Of a DNA stretch of 64,000 nt, positions 21,730 through 32,235 are shown one piece after another. Numbering within the stretch: position 1 is the first letter of the stretch; each line of letters begins with the position of its first letter. This DNA comes from Cristatella mucedo (lineage: Eukaryota > Bryozoa > Phylactolaemata > Cristatellidae), in the NCBI GenBank assembly GCA_009760855.2, contig WPIO01000015.1, positions 6,890,001 through 6,954,000 on the forward strand. The letters run 5' to 3'. A program made the position numbers and the translations under genes. The notes under the pieces are model-generated. The model saw only the letters and a list, made by a program, of their open reading frames with translations. It was not told the DNA's origin and searched no databases.

Positions 21730-22291
21730 GAGAGAGCGGTGCCGCCGGTGCAGCGGGCGCGACGGGCGAACGTGGCTCTGCTGGAGCGAGTGGCGAGAAA
21801 GGCGAAGCGGGCGCACCGGGTCCGGCCGGACCTCGAGGCGACGCCGGCTCCGACGGAGCGACAGGCCAGACGGGGCTAGCAGGACCGACGGGCAGCGCCG
21901 GACCCGCAGGACCGATCGGCGCGACGGGCGCGCAGGGAAAGAGCGGCGCTGCCGGGGCGGCGGGAGCACGCGGGCCAACTGGCCCACAGGGCCTTGCGGG
22001 CAACGACGGCGCAGCGGGCCCGGCGGGTGCCCGCGGCGCGACGGGCAAGGCGGGCAACGACGGCGCAACGGGCCCGGCGGGCGCTCGCGGCGCGACGGGC
22101 AAGCCGGGCAACGACGGCGAAACGGGCCCGGCGGGCGCTCGCGGCGCCGCCGGTCTCGCTGGAAAGACCGGCGCTCCCGGCGCTCCCGGTGCTCTCGGCG
22201 CTCCCGGCGCTCTCGGCGCTCCCGGCGGCCGCGGACCAGCCGGCCCACCCGGACCGCCCGGACCGCCCGGTGCGAAGGGTGTGGCCGCCGG
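21730..22291 (+). CDS. Gene 1, exon C: GC-rich collagen segment
   Basis: The acceptor is 'ttcgccgtctttcag' ending at 21729, phase 1. Joined to exon B it reads ...GPSGEAG|ESGAAGAAGATGER with the Gly-X-Y register kept. It has about 60 uninterrupted triplets, richer in Ala and Pro than exon B, including PRGD at 21831 and three copies of an 18-residue (54-bp) unit GNDGxxGPAGARGATGK at about 22000-22155. It ends GPPGPPGPPGAKG. Two donors are possible: g|gtgtgg after 22278 (phase 1, keeps the register) or gg|gtaagg after 22291 (better consensus, phase 2). The very GC-rich codon use differs sharply from exon B. It could belong to another gene, but the phase and register fit gene 1. Confidence 0.7.
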
Positions 22292-22339
22292 GTAAGGATC
22301 GTCGGCGGCGGCCGCCGGCGGGGCGAGCTTTGCTCGGCT

Positions 22340-22405
22340 CGCTGCGGAGAGGAGGAGGAGGCGGAGGAGGAGGAGGAGGAGGAGGAGGAGGCGGAGGAGA
22401 GGCGC
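22340..22405. repeat. (GGA)n microsatellite
   Basis: Near-continuous GGA/GGAGGC repeats just after exon C. Confidence 0.9.
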
Positions 22406-22409
22406 GAGC

Positions 22410-23020
22410 GCCGTCCTTTCTCGGTCGCACTTTCTCGTGCCTCACACGACTGCGAGGTAGTCGTCCACCGAGGGTGCCGCCGCTCACCTCTTTCTAGTTC
22501 TCTTAGGCGAACCGCCGCGCACCGCCGCAGCCGGATGGGAGCCCGTCTTGGGCGGTTTCGTACTGGCGGCGCCGACGGACGTCGAACCCATCGAGGCAGC
22601 AGCGGCAGCGACAGCTCCGATGCGCGGCCGAGCTAGCCGCATGCTCTCGGAGACTGCCGCCAGCAGAGCGGAAGCGGAAGCGCTCGCTCGCTCGTCGATC
22701 CTGCGAGTTCTCAGGCAGCTGCCAGCGAGACAGGAGACGGAGAGAAAGACAGAGGCAGGAGACAGGAGATGGATGACGAGAACGAGCGCTCGCAGCGGCC
22801 TTCGCTCTTTGCTTTTCGCTCTCTTTTTTTCGCTCTTTTTCCGTCAGTTGTACCCGAGCGATGCGTGCGCACCGCTATTTCCGGTGGGCTACCACCACGA
22901 GCGCGACCGCGTAGTCTCCACTAGTAAGTCTCCACTCTGTCTGCCAGTCTGTGCTTAGAGTGCGGGTAGCTGAAGAAGTGACCCGAGGAGGGCGTATTGA
23001 ATCTGCACTCAAGTCTTTAT
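22410..23020. other. Intron, GC-rich, no exon recognised
   Basis: Open frames such as 22548-22958 exist but have no collagen, Cys-rich or membrane signature, and look compositional. Confidence 0.4.
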
Positions 23021-23026
23021 CTACAG

Positions 23027-23190
23027 GTGCAGCGAACAAAATTGGTGTTAGTACGTGCGTAAATCTGGGAAAAACTGTCGGAGCGTGCTGGTGCGTAGAA
23101 GCGCTGCTGTCGAATTGCAGAGACAGCCTCGGCACGAGCGGCTGCACGAGAGATCGCCCGAAATACGATTTGATGATTACATTTCGCTAA
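23027..23190 (+). CDS. Gene 1, candidate last exon: short Cys-rich tail
   Basis: The acceptor is 'caagtctttatctacag' ending at 23026. If entered in phase 1 (donor after 22278), the Gly codon is completed and translation continues GAANKIGVSTC, then a CWC motif and two further Cys, stopping at TAA 23188-23190, about 54 residues. Cys-containing non-collagenous tails are common at the ends of collagen helices. If the stronger donor after 22291 is used, the frame is phase 2 and the tail is only GCSEQNWC before a stop. Which is right, or whether this is an exon at all, cannot be told from sequence alone. Confidence 0.3.
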
Positions 23191-23194
23191 AGTA

Positions 23195-23879
23195 GACCAG
23201 TCCATCCTATAAGGAAAGAGATGCACTTGCGTCCGGCACCATCCTTTGTGCGAAGCTTACTTCGAAGCCCGTACGCCGTGCACCGTGTCCGACTGTCAGT
23301 CGAACTAGGCCTTTCGTGTTGCCGAAGGCTCGGCGGAGTAGGCTTGACCTGCCGCTCACCTAGCGGCGTAGCCTTGCGCCTACTGCCGTTCGGTGCGCGC
23401 CTACGCGCAATAAGCTGGCCGCCACGAAACGAGCGTGTCTGGCGCTGACCTGCTTATCGTTACTAAAGGGGGTCGCGAGTCCGCGGCGTGAATTGGAAAG
23501 CGAGAACACACAAATTGGGGATTTTACTGAACTTTATTCGCAAGCGCACAAAGTCGCTGCTTGTCAGCAGGGCGCTACAGTGTGGTCTCTTTCCGTCAAT
23601 TTCGACGTATCCGGTTCGTAGCCACCATAGTTTAGGAGCCACTGATGATATCGAGCACGGATGTCACAATCTAAAAGCCGCATGGGATCATCGCGCATCC
23701 TCTTAGAGAGCGGCGCGAGGATTTGCAATTAAGTCGCGAAAGGTTTAGTCACCCATTGGTGGCACCTGTGGCGAATCCAAGCCGGGAGTCCTTGCCGGCG
23801 ACGTCCAGGACGCACCCACAATTGGACGCATATCATTAGCTGAAATCGTGAGTATCTACACTTATGGGCCTTCTTTCTC
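23195..23879. other. No gene seen
   Basis: Mixed-composition sequence downstream of gene 1. No clear poly-A signal or repeat family recognised. Confidence 0.4.
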
Positions 23880-25440
23880 CTCTAAATAATTACAATACAA
23901 CAGAGGGCATTGCTACTGGAAGGAAACAAGATAAAGCAAGTTCTATAGATGACATGAATACTGAAATTAAAAATTACTCCAACCCTGTAGCATCTTGAGC
24001 AACAATTTGAAACTTTGGTTTATTCATACGAGGAATTTACTAGAAATATAATTGATACTAATAACAAGTTTAGTATTTTTATACAACTAGAATGACTTTC
24101 AGGATAGTGTGGCGACATTAATAGGATACTGTATAATATTCCTTTAACTCTTGAGCTAACAAGAGCTGGTGGTGCTAAATATAATGCTCTAATGACTGGA
24201 ACATCTGGATCTGCAGCTAACCAAATCAATTCAATTACAACTAGAGATGGTAACATTGCGCATGGAAATAAGTGTATACCGATTTCCACACGAGGATTTA
24301 AAAAATGTGGATAGTCGATCATGGAATATTTTCATTGTTAGGTACTGACATAGATCTAGCAGAAATTTCATGTTATAGTTAAAAAAGAAAATCAAATTCA
24401 CCCGCAGAGCGCTCAGAAAAAGATTGAGTTCTCTGAGGGCGCTTTATCAAGTGCACTCTTATTATTATTAGAAGATATAAAGAAATGACCCTAAATAATA
24501 ACAATCAGGGATTGCAATATACCAAAACGTTGTTAAAATTTATAACAATCAGGGATTGCAATATACCAAAACTTTGTTAGTACAAAACACAATCACAAGT
24601 TAGAAGATTGATAGTAGCAAACAGAGGTCTAATAAGTATGCTCCTTACACTGTAAACAATAGTAATTTCAATCATTTTAACATTCAAATGTAGTTGTAGT
24701 TTCTAATGGTTCGTCTCAACATCCAAACTTTGTTAGAAGTGGTTATTCAAAGCATGGAAAATGCTCAAGTCTTATTTGGATTTTACACAGTTGAGAAGGC
24801 ACTTCCTAGGTCATAATGAAATTACTTAGCCTGTTGGTGTTACACATCCTGAAAGGCAAACTTTCCATTCAATTCATGTAACTGATCTGCAATATAATGA
24901 TCAACCACTTAGAAACACTTCAAGACTAGATGATAGTTTAGAATTAAACGAACTAATTCCACATGCAGCAGCTGGAGCAAGTAAAACTAGTGCCATGGCT
25001 CATTACCGAGCAATTTGTGATAACGCTGCTAAAAATCTTCAAATAAAAATGGTCCTCAATTTATATCCATTAGAGGCTCGTGGGTATTTGATTATATTAA
25101 TGCATAATTAATTGGTATATTATTTAATAATGAAATGCTAAGACAGCAATACCATGCACAATGTTTACTTGAGTTGCAAGTGCCAAGACTAAATGAGAAT
25201 AATTAATCAGAATTTGAAAAACTTGTTCCTGGATTGAATTATAAGAAAAACCAAGTAGTTGTATAGCTACTAAAACTGTTAGACTAACTACTAATAAAAA
25301 ATACACCCACCAATTGTTAAGGTATTATTCATGTTATTGTTAAAGTAAAAATACTTTAAATTTGAATTTAGCATTATTAACAATTTTGGATGGTTCAACA
25401 ATAAGAGTAGCTGTGGATAAGATATAAAATAGTACATACT
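23880..25440 (+). pseudogene. AT-rich relic of a virus-like or large DNA transposon (part 1)
   Basis: The region is clearly more AT-rich than the flanks. The plus strand holds short coherent stretches broken by stops: at about 24130-24300 (PLTLELTRAGGAKYNALMTG, then SAANQINSITTRDGN), at about 24830-25060 (PVGVTHPERQTFHSIHVTD, LELNELIPHAAAGASKTSA, then AHYRAICDNAAKNLQIK), and at about 25120-25206 (NNEMLRQQYHAQCLLELQ). These look like decayed protein-coding DNA, but I do not recognise the families. With the segments at 25540 and 31590 it may have been one element, later split by the LINE at 25956-29230. Confidence 0.45.
24404..24472 (+). mobile_element. Isolated LINE 3'-tail fragment
   Basis: Only the terminal hairpin sequence ('agattgagttctctgaggg', 'cgctttatcaagtgc') and a short TTA tail are present. 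It is an extremely 5'-truncated family 1 copy inserted in the AT-rich relic. Confidence 0.8.
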
Positions 25441-25444
25441 AATA

Positions 25445-25535
25445 ATAACAAGAATAACACAAATGCACTTGATAAAGCGCCCTCAGAGAACTCAATTTCT
25501 TTATAGGCGCTTCAAATTTGCAGCAAAGGGAATAA
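25445..25535 (-). mobile_element. Isolated LINE 3'-tail fragment
   Basis: Minus-strand copy of the family 1 terminus: 'gcacttgataaagcgccctc', 'gagaactcaatttcttt', then the stem partner 'aggcgcttcaaatttgcagc', with an AAT-type tail near 25440-25460. Confidence 0.8.
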
Positions 25536-25539
25536 ATAG

Positions 25540-25955
25540 GCAAGTCATTGACCCTAGTAATTACGGAACCAGATCTAAAGGATTGTGTAGAATAGTACCA
25601 AAAGCGAACAAGATGTTTAGATAGATTACAGAAATTTAGAGAAAATTATATGGACGAGTTATAAAAAATGAACGTAAGTCAATTCGTAACAAAAATGGAT
25701 ACGTGTTATCAGATCTTAATACAAATGATAATATAATAAAAATCTTGCAGATCCACTTAACTAGTGGGATGCAGTGAATAAGGCCTATGTTGATTCAGTT
25801 TTCAAGGCAAATATATCTGGAGCAATTAACTTTAAATGACTTCCAAAAACCGATGATGGAAATGGAACTAAGCCTGGAGCTGCAGTCAATGTTAGTCAAC
25901 TATGTGGCTATGTAAATGAAGCTGGAGATACAATTAAAGGTGATTTAGATATAAT
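25540..25955 (+). pseudogene. AT-rich relic, tail-fibre-like segment
   Basis: From about 25672 the plus strand reads RNKNGYVLSDLNTNDN, then KNLADPLN, a stop, WDAVNKAYVDSVFKANISG, and after another stop LPKTDDGNGTKPGAAVNVSQ and CGYVNEAGDTIKGDLD. The 'ADP-(N)-xDAVNKAYVDS' pattern is the linker motif repeated in phage and virus tail-fibre-type proteins and in proteins of some large transposons. In-frame stops show it is dead. The LINE's 3' end abuts it at about 25956. Confidence 0.5.
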
Positions 25956-28900
25956 AATAATAATAATAATACTATTGCACTTGATAAAGCGCCCTCAGAG
26001 AACTTAATCTCTTTCTAGGCGCTTTACATTTGCTGCAAAGTGATACGCAATAGAATAGTAAGTAAAATCATGCTTGAAAAACAAACAAAATGAATAACAT
26101 GGTTAGGGGTTACATGCACTGGGTCAGCATGCAAATGTGGTTAGTGGCAGCATGAACAGTGTCAGCACGCATAAGCACATCGAGGACGAATCACAAGGAC
26201 CCACTAAATGCTGTCCTAAATAGGTATGTTTTTAAGTTTCCTTTAAATGTGGTCAGGTCAGGGGATGTTCTGATGCAGGTCGGGAGGGAGTTCCAGGCTG
26301 TGGGAGCATACGAGCTAAATGCACGGTCTCCAAAGGATTTAAGGTTTGTACGAGGTATTTCTAGACTGTTGGATTCCGAAAAGCGAGTGGTACGATGCTT
26401 TGCCTGATGGGGTAGTATCTCTGAAAGATAGGCTGGAGCCATAGAATGAAGAGACCTAAAAGTGAGCGACAAAACCTTGAAGTCAATCCGTTGCTTGACT
26501 GGTAACCAGTGCAGGTCGGCGAGAAGTGGAGTAATGTGGCAACTGCGACGCTCACGACAGACAAGCCTAGCTGCAGAGTTTTGCACCAGCTGCAATCGCC
26601 TGATCGCACATGCTGGTAGGCCAGTAAGCAGTGAGCTGCAGAAGTCGAGACGAGATGTCACGAATGCATGGACCAACTTGGACGTGGTATCCTTATCTAA
26701 ACAAGCCCGAATTTTAGCAATGTTATGAAGCTGAAAATAGGCTGATTTGACTGTGGAGCTGATGTGGTCGTCTAACGAGAGGTCGCTTTGGAATATGACA
26801 CCTAGATTTCGAGCTGATGCAACTGGAGATATGCTGGCAGAGCCAATTTTGAAAGTCAGCCTTTCCAATTTCTGAATAACACTAGGTTTGCCCATAACTA
26901 GTAAGTTAGTTTTATCATCGTTTAGTTTTAGAAAATTTGCTGCCATCCATGATCGGATGTCATCAATGCATGCAGCAAGTGAGTTGAGAGAATTTGAGGT
27001 GCTCGAAGGCTGGGAGGGATCAAAACAAAGGTACAACTGAGTGTCATCCGCATAGAAGTGAAAGCCTAGATTGTGCTTGGCAATCACATCAGCGAGAGGG
27101 AGAGTATAAACGGTGAAAAGGACCGGACCTAGCACAGAGCCCTGAGGTACTCCATATTTTAGAGGTACTTCAGATGATCTTTGTCCATTCACGTCAACAC
27201 TCTGGAGTCTCCCACTGAGATAGGACCTGAACCACTGCAGAGCAGTGCCAGTGATGCCCAGGCGAGATGAGAGGCGCTCTAGAAGTACTTTGTGATCGAT
27301 GGTATCAAAAGCTGCCGAAAGATCGAGCAAAACAAGAAGAGACACTCTACCCATGTCTGCATTCCTAAGTAGGTCGTTGTATACCCGAAGCAATGCTGAC
27401 TCTGTGGAGTGATTAGCTCTAAAGCCAGACTGGAACTTACTAGCAAGGTGTGAGGTTTCGATATACGAGTTCAGCTGGTCTGCCACGACCCGTTCCAGTG
27501 TCTTTGATAGGAATGGTAGAAGGGAGACTGGGCGGTAGTTGCTTAAGTTCTCTTGGTCTAGTGTAGCTTTCTTGAGAAGTGGCCTGACTACAGCTTTTTT
27601 GAAAGGTGCTGGGACCTGACCTGAGGCTAATGACATATTAATGATGTTGGTTATGCATGGCAGCAGCAGATCAATGCAACGTAGGAGCAGGACAGTGGGA
27701 ATAGGGTCCAGAGGACTTGTTGTCTTCTTTGATTGAGATACGAGCTTTAGGACTATGTCACTGGTGACCTGTTTAAATGCAGACATTGAGGCGCAGCCAG
27801 GAACCGAGGAACAGCATTCTAGTGGGAAGGTTGTCATCGCAGGGATGGATTCCCTGATTTTGTCTATCTTCTGCACAAAGAATCGAGAGAAGCGATCGGC
27901 TAGATCATCACAAGGATCATCAGGTAAGGAGCTAACCTGGGAACGGTTGAGGAGATGGTTTATTGTCGACATCAGCATTTTTGGATTGTGCATATGTGAT
28001 TCAACAATGTTTCTATAGAAGCTAGACTTAGCCTTTGCTAGGATCGATTGGTACGACCTACAGTAGTCTTCATATGCCTGTCGATGGACAGTTAGTCCGG
28101 ATCTTTTGTATGCCTTTTCAAGCTTTCGTTTAGTAGACTTGGCTAGTTTAATGTCTGTGGTAAACCATAGGCCGTCTGGGCGGGGGCGCACAGTGCGCTT
28201 TGTCAAAGGTGCAAACTCGTCGAGCGTGTCAGCTAGTGTCGTGTTGTAGCAATCTACCAGTGATGACAGATCGGAGGGAGGACTGAGCAGCAAAGGTGAA
28301 GCAGATATGCTCGCACGGACAGCATCGATGTCAAGGGTCTTGAGGTTTCGCGATTCACAGGTTATTTTAGAGGAGAATGTGGGCACACACTGTAGATTGA
28401 ATGAGATCTGCATGTGGTCAGATAAGCAGGATTTGGTGATAACTGGTGATGACAAAGTGCAGTTATATGAGAAAATTTGGTCGAGTGTGTGACCCTTGAT
28501 GTGGGTAGGGCCATGCACATGAGCCACAAGAGATAATGAGTCTGTCAATGTACGAAATTCGGTGCTGAAAGCGTCAGATAAGTTATCAAAGTGAACGTTG
28601 AAATCACCCATAACGAGGAAGAATCGATTTCTTGCACACAGAATCGAAATGAGATCGGAGAAATCTGAGATAAAGGAGGATTTGGTACCTGGTGGGCGAT
28701 AGACTACTGCCACTATCGGTAGCTTGTTTTCGGGTGAGACCAGGACAATTGATTCAAAAGACTGCTTTGAGGGTACCGCAAATGGCTTGAAGTTGAATTT
28801 CGAGCTCACGACAATAGCAACTCCACCTCCAGTTTTGATTGATCTAGGGGTGTGAAAGAACGAGAAACCAGATGGAGTAGCGTCTTTAATTGTCGGGCAG

Positions 28901-29230
28901 TTTATCGATTTCAGCCAAGTTTCAGTTAGGGCGAGCAGGTCGATACCATTTTCAGAAATAAGGTCGTTTATTACTAGAGGTTTATTGCACATTGAGCGAG
29001 GATTCCAAAGGCAAGCGTTAAGTCTGGCCGATTGGGTTACAACAGGCCTGATGACCACTAAGTTTGAGAGATTTACAGTGACGCATGCGGGGGAGCGTGC
29101 TAAGCGGTTCGAGACAATGCTAGGAATACCAAACGAGCAGCGTCTAAGCTGGCGGTTCCGGCCACCGCGGCGGCTACGGGGTGCTTTCCTTTTGTTAATG
29201 CATAGTTCATGAATCTTAGCAACAACATTA
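25956..29230 (-). mobile_element. Nearly full-length L2-like LINE (family 1)
   Basis: The only copy here with an open EN-RT frame. On the minus strand it runs from about 29230 through the frame (stop at 26191) and a 3' UTR, to the terminal hairpin at about 25983-26035 and an (ATT)n tail at 25958-25980. Layout, RT wording and microsatellite-like tail fit the L2/CR1 group of non-LTR retrotransposons. It appears inserted in the AT-rich relic. Confidence 0.85.
26191..29058 (-). CDS. LINE ORF2: AP endonuclease and reverse transcriptase
   Basis: An open frame of about 955 residues with no stop. The N-terminal third is an AP-like endonuclease: WNPRSM, LLALTETWL, GGGVAIVVSS, VMGDFNVHF and LSDHMQISF are the expected catalytic blocks. 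The RT follows: PFKKAVVRPLLKK, NYRPVSLLPFLSKTLERV, LLVLLDLSAAFDTIDH (palm Asp), YGVPQGSVLGPVLF and YADDTQLYL (catalytic DD), then LKLNDDKTNLLVMG and a C-terminal block ending HWLPVKQRIDFKVLSLTF. The frame stays open upstream to about 29225 (for example RSRRGGRNRQLRRC), so the true start is probably earlier. The protein nicks target DNA and primes reverse transcription of its own RNA. Confidence 0.9.
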   Translation of the reverse strand: MVIRPVVTQSARLNACLWNPRSMCNKPLVINDLISENGIDLLALTETWLKSINCPTIKDATPSGFSFFHTPRSIKTGGGVAIVVSSKFNFKPFAVPSKQSFESIVLVSPENKLPIVAVVYRPPGTKSSFISDFSDLISILCARNRFFLVMGDFNVHFDNLSDAFSTEFRTLTDSLSLVAHVHGPTHIKGHTLDQIFSYNCTLSSPVITKSCLSDHMQISFNLQCVPTFSSKITCESRNLKTLDIDAVRASISASPLLLSPPSDLSSLVDCYNTTLADTLDEFAPLTKRTVRPRPDGLWFTTDIKLAKSTKRKLEKAYKRSGLTVHRQAYEDYCRSYQSILAKAKSSFYRNIVESHMHNPKMLMSTINHLLNRSQVSSLPDDPCDDLADRFSRFFVQKIDKIRESIPAMTTFPLECCSSVPGCASMSAFKQVTSDIVLKLVSQSKKTTSPLDPIPTVLLLRCIDLLLPCITNIINMSLASGQVPAPFKKAVVRPLLKKATLDQENLSNYRPVSLLPFLSKTLERVVADQLNSYIETSHLASKFQSGFRANHSTESALLRVYNDLLRNADMGRVSLLVLLDLSAAFDTIDHKVLLERLSSRLGITGTALQWFRSYLSGRLQSVDVNGQRSSEVPLKYGVPQGSVLGPVLFTVYTLPLADVIAKHNLGFHFYADDTQLYLCFDPSQPSSTSNSLNSLAACIDDIRSWMAANFLKLNDDKTNLLVMGKPSVIQKLERLTFKIGSASISPVASARNLGVIFQSDLSLDDHISSTVKSAYFQLHNIAKIRACLDKDTTSKLVHAFVTSRLDFCSSLLTGLPACAIRRLQLVQNSAARLVCRERRSCHITPLLADLHWLPVKQRIDFKVLSLTFRSLHSMAPAYLSEILPHQAKHRTTRFSESNSLEIPRTNLKSFGDRAFSSYAPTAWNSLPTCIRTSPDLTTFKGNLKTYLFRTAFSGSL

Positions 29231-29817
29231 ATATCTAGGAATGCATTTTATATACGATGACGAAGCGATAGCAGCTGCTGACGACCATAACTAACAAGTA
29301 TGTTACTAGCCGCCGGCGTAGCTAATGCAGCCGCCGGCGTGGGAGACCCAGCAGCCCGAAGCGAAAAGCGTTTAGATGTCCATAGGCACGTAATTTCTTA
29401 CGCACTACGGTCAAAAAAACATCAGAATAACTTTAAACAGGTCTTAGCTGTATCGTTTCCGTATACGATGTTCGCAAGAACTTCGGTTTTCGGAAGAATT
29501 CTGCAACGAACAAGAACGCACGTTAGAGCGCTCTATGTCAGGAGGCGAGAAAAAAAGATATGAATAGATTTGCGAAAACCCTCATCATATTGAAATAATA
29601 CTAAAACTAATTCAATTGTTATAGTAGACGAATTTTGACTTAAAAATGTAGGACTCAAGAGACACGAAGTTTGAAGTGAAACTTAAGTTCTAGGAATCTT
29701 GATATGAATAGAAATTAAAAAACTAACGTAGCAGATCCAGTTAATTAATCAGATGTTGCAACGAAGGGTTTTCTAAGCAAACCATAAAAGTAATAGAAGT
29801 ATTGAAATTAAGGCTTC
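29231..29817. other. No gene seen
   Basis: A short GC-rich patch (29300-29360) leads into AT-rich sequence resembling the composition of the 23.9-25.9 kb relic. Confidence 0.4.
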
Positions 29818-30330
29818 AAGGTTTTGTGGCTAAAGTTTAGGTTCCTTCATTCTTTGGCTCCAGCCTATCTATCAGATCAACTACCCCACCAGGCCAAGCA
29901 TTGTACCACCCACTTTTCGCAAACTAGCTGTTTACCTATGCCTCGTAAAAACCTCAAAGCCCGTGGAGACCGTGCATTTAGTTTGTTTGCTCCCAAAGCC
30001 TGGAAATCACTCCCGACTTCCGTCACGACATCCCCTGACTCTACCACATTTAAAAAGAACTTCGATACGCACCTATTTACGACAGCATTTAGCGGGTCCC
30101 TATGATTCGTTCTTTACGTCCTAATGCGTAATGACACTTTTGCATGCTGCCACTAATCACACTTGCATGCTGACTCTGTGCATGTCATCCCTAACCATAT
30201 TATTCATGTTGTTCATTAAGCATGATATTACTCACAATTCGACCGTGTTTCCTTTGCAGCAAATGGAAAGCGCCTAGAAAGAAATTGAGTTCTCTGAGAG
30301 CGCTTTATCAAGTGTATTATTATCAGTATT
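29818..30330 (+). mobile_element. LINE family 1 3' end
   Basis: Begins inside the C-terminal block (FLHSLAPAYLSDQLPHQAKH), continues FAPKAWKSLPTSVTTSPDS to the FSGSL stop near 30103, then the 3' UTR, terminal hairpin at about 30266-30310 and an ATT-type tail. The frame is nearly intact over its short length. Confidence 0.8.
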
Positions 30331-30784
30331 ATTAACTCTTATTTCAAAGTGAATGAAAATAGCAAAAAGGTTTATTTCTAACATGTGAAATGAAAAATTT
30401 TCATGCAATAAGAATATTAGAAACAAAGGTCATAGGAGCTCCACAGTGTGTTTCACTTTGACAAACTAGTAACACTTCGATACCATCCGGAGATGTTAAA
30501 GCTACACATATTACTAGCGCTGCGATACATTTTAAGTACTATGTAATCTTGAAAAGGCTATCAGCTGACTACTCCTTCTAAGAAATGATGAGAATTATAA
30601 ACTTCACCTATAAGTTAGTTACAGAATTACGGTAATAAGTGAAATATTAGTTTGATCAATTTCTTTATCTTACTAATAACTTTTTGCTTTTAAGACATGG
30701 ACATATTTCCGTACTTGTAACAATAAATTTGTAATCTGAACAATGATGTAGACAGCAAGTTTTTGAAAACTTTTATATAAAACA
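30331..30784. other. AT-rich, no gene seen
   Basis: Probably part of the AT-rich relic; no coherent frame found. Confidence 0.35.
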
Positions 30785-30906
30785 TGAGCTGGTTTGGTCC
30801 AGAGGTCAAGGTGCTCGCCCCGACCAAGGTCTAGCCGAGGTCGTGGGCTCGAGCCCCGTGGCATACGTGAAGCGCCTTAATAGAGATTAAGTTCCCTTGG
30901 GGCACT
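30785..30906 (+). mobile_element. SINE family B copy
   Basis: A tRNA-like head 'gagctggtttggtccagagg' (A-box-like) and 'gggctcgagcccc' (B-box-like) is followed by a tail 'gaagcgccttaatagagatt' and 'aagttcccttggggc'. The tail resembles the LINE family 1 3' hairpin region, a typical SINE-LINE partnership signature. Confidence 0.8.
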
Positions 30907-31445
30907 ATTCAAATGAATCATATTTTTATACTTAGCTAAAAAATATGTCTTGCCAGAATTAGGTTTAGAAAGTCTAATATTAGAATTTTATAAATTAATT
31001 AAAAAAATATAAACTAACCATGAATTAAACTAGTATCAAACTCAATTTCTTTACGTTAAAAAGTTACAAATGTCACAACAATCTTAACGGCAACTTACGT
31101 TTATAAACAATTTTGTGCATTATAGAATATCAGTCAGTAAAATCTTCAATTGTCCCAGTTCTCCTTCATTAAAAAAAATACATCAATAGCTATATGATGT
31201 CAATTTTAACTTTAAAAGAGAGAAAAACGAAAGTAGGTATGATTCAGATTCAGACATGAGCCAAGTGTTCAAACCTATACCTAAAGAAGTTCCTGGAAGT
31301 TTCTTTAACGTAGTGATAGCCATCAAGCTGAAATACTATACATACCAACTTAAAATGTCTGCAAATATGCATTGAGTGCGATCGATGTTGCTAGTAAGTA
31401 TTAAGACCAAAGAGCCTTGAAAAGCAAATAATCGAATGAGATACC

Positions 31446-31562
31446 GAGCTGGTTTGGTCCAGCGGTCAAGGTGCTCGCCCCAACCAAGGTCTGGCCGAGG
31501 TCGTGGGCTCGAGCCCCAAAGCATATGTGAAGTGCCAGTACAAAGATTGTTCTCTTGGAGGG
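31446..31562 (+). mobile_element. SINE family B copy
   Basis: Closely matches the copy at 30785 through the tRNA-like head and B-box 'gggctcgagcccc', with a shorter, diverged LINE-like tail. Confidence 0.8.
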
Positions 31563-31589
31563 CTGTAAAAATGAATTACGTTGTATTTG

Positions 31590-32235
31590 TTTTAATAGCG
31601 AAAGACAATAATAGAAATTTACACAAACGGTCCATTAGAATGGCCAAATAAGGTAGCCGTGGACCCTGATTCAGAGTTCAAAGGTGAATTCAAGGAAGAA
31701 ATGGAAAGACGTTGAATGCTGGTATTCGAACGACTAGCAAAAAGGACGTTGCATTATTAGAAAGATTGAATCACACTATGGCAGACAAGAGCATTTATAG
31801 CTCAATATGAAAAAGAATTAGAGAGTCCAAGTAAAGGAGATCCTTGTAGAAACGGAGAATGGAAGTGTAAAACCAACCTAAGGTACAAGATTAATTGAAG
31901 ACTAATCTAACTACAGCAATAGGAGAGGAACCAACTAAGTCAATAAAAGGAAAGAAACATGAAGCAAAATACTATAAAAATATAGGGAAGGATGAGATGA
32001 CATTATAGCTTGGAGCACCTGTACTTATTAGAACCGAGTGCAGGAGAAGACGAGAAAAGAAGAAAAGCTACGGAACTGAGTTTCACTTTTCGCATATGAT
32101 AATGAGGAAATAGGAAAGGAATAAGGAAAGATCAACGTCTTAGATATTTAATAATGATGTAAAAAGACGCTTTGTTATGGAAGTTACAACTAAATTGTCA
32201 GAAGCAGAAGTAGTTATGTATGGGAGAATTGGTAA
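31590..32235 (+). pseudogene. Decayed retroviral-type integrase in the AT-rich relic
   Basis: Pieces in order on the plus strand: EWPNKVAVDPDSEFKGEFKE (the D..SEF block holding a catalytic Asp), a shift, DVALLERLNHTMAD (the Glu block), FIAQYEKELESPSKGDPCRN, GEEPTKSIKGKKHEAKYYKN, and DVKRRFVMEVTTKL. The order fits the core and tail of an rve-family DDE integrase. The wording is closer to transposon-derived or Maverick/Polinton-type integrases than to typical LTR elements, but that is judgement from memory of the families. Several stops and frameshifts make it non-functional. Confidence 0.6.

Noticed and set aside
22548-22958. Plus-strand frame after exon C as a further exon
   Set aside because: No Gly-X-Y or Cys pattern, no convincing acceptor in a fitting phase, and a composition-driven open frame.
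30785-31562. Functional tRNA genes at the A-box/B-box motifs
   Set aside because: The heads do not fold into a complete cloverleaf by eye and are followed by SINE tails; several near-copies exist.
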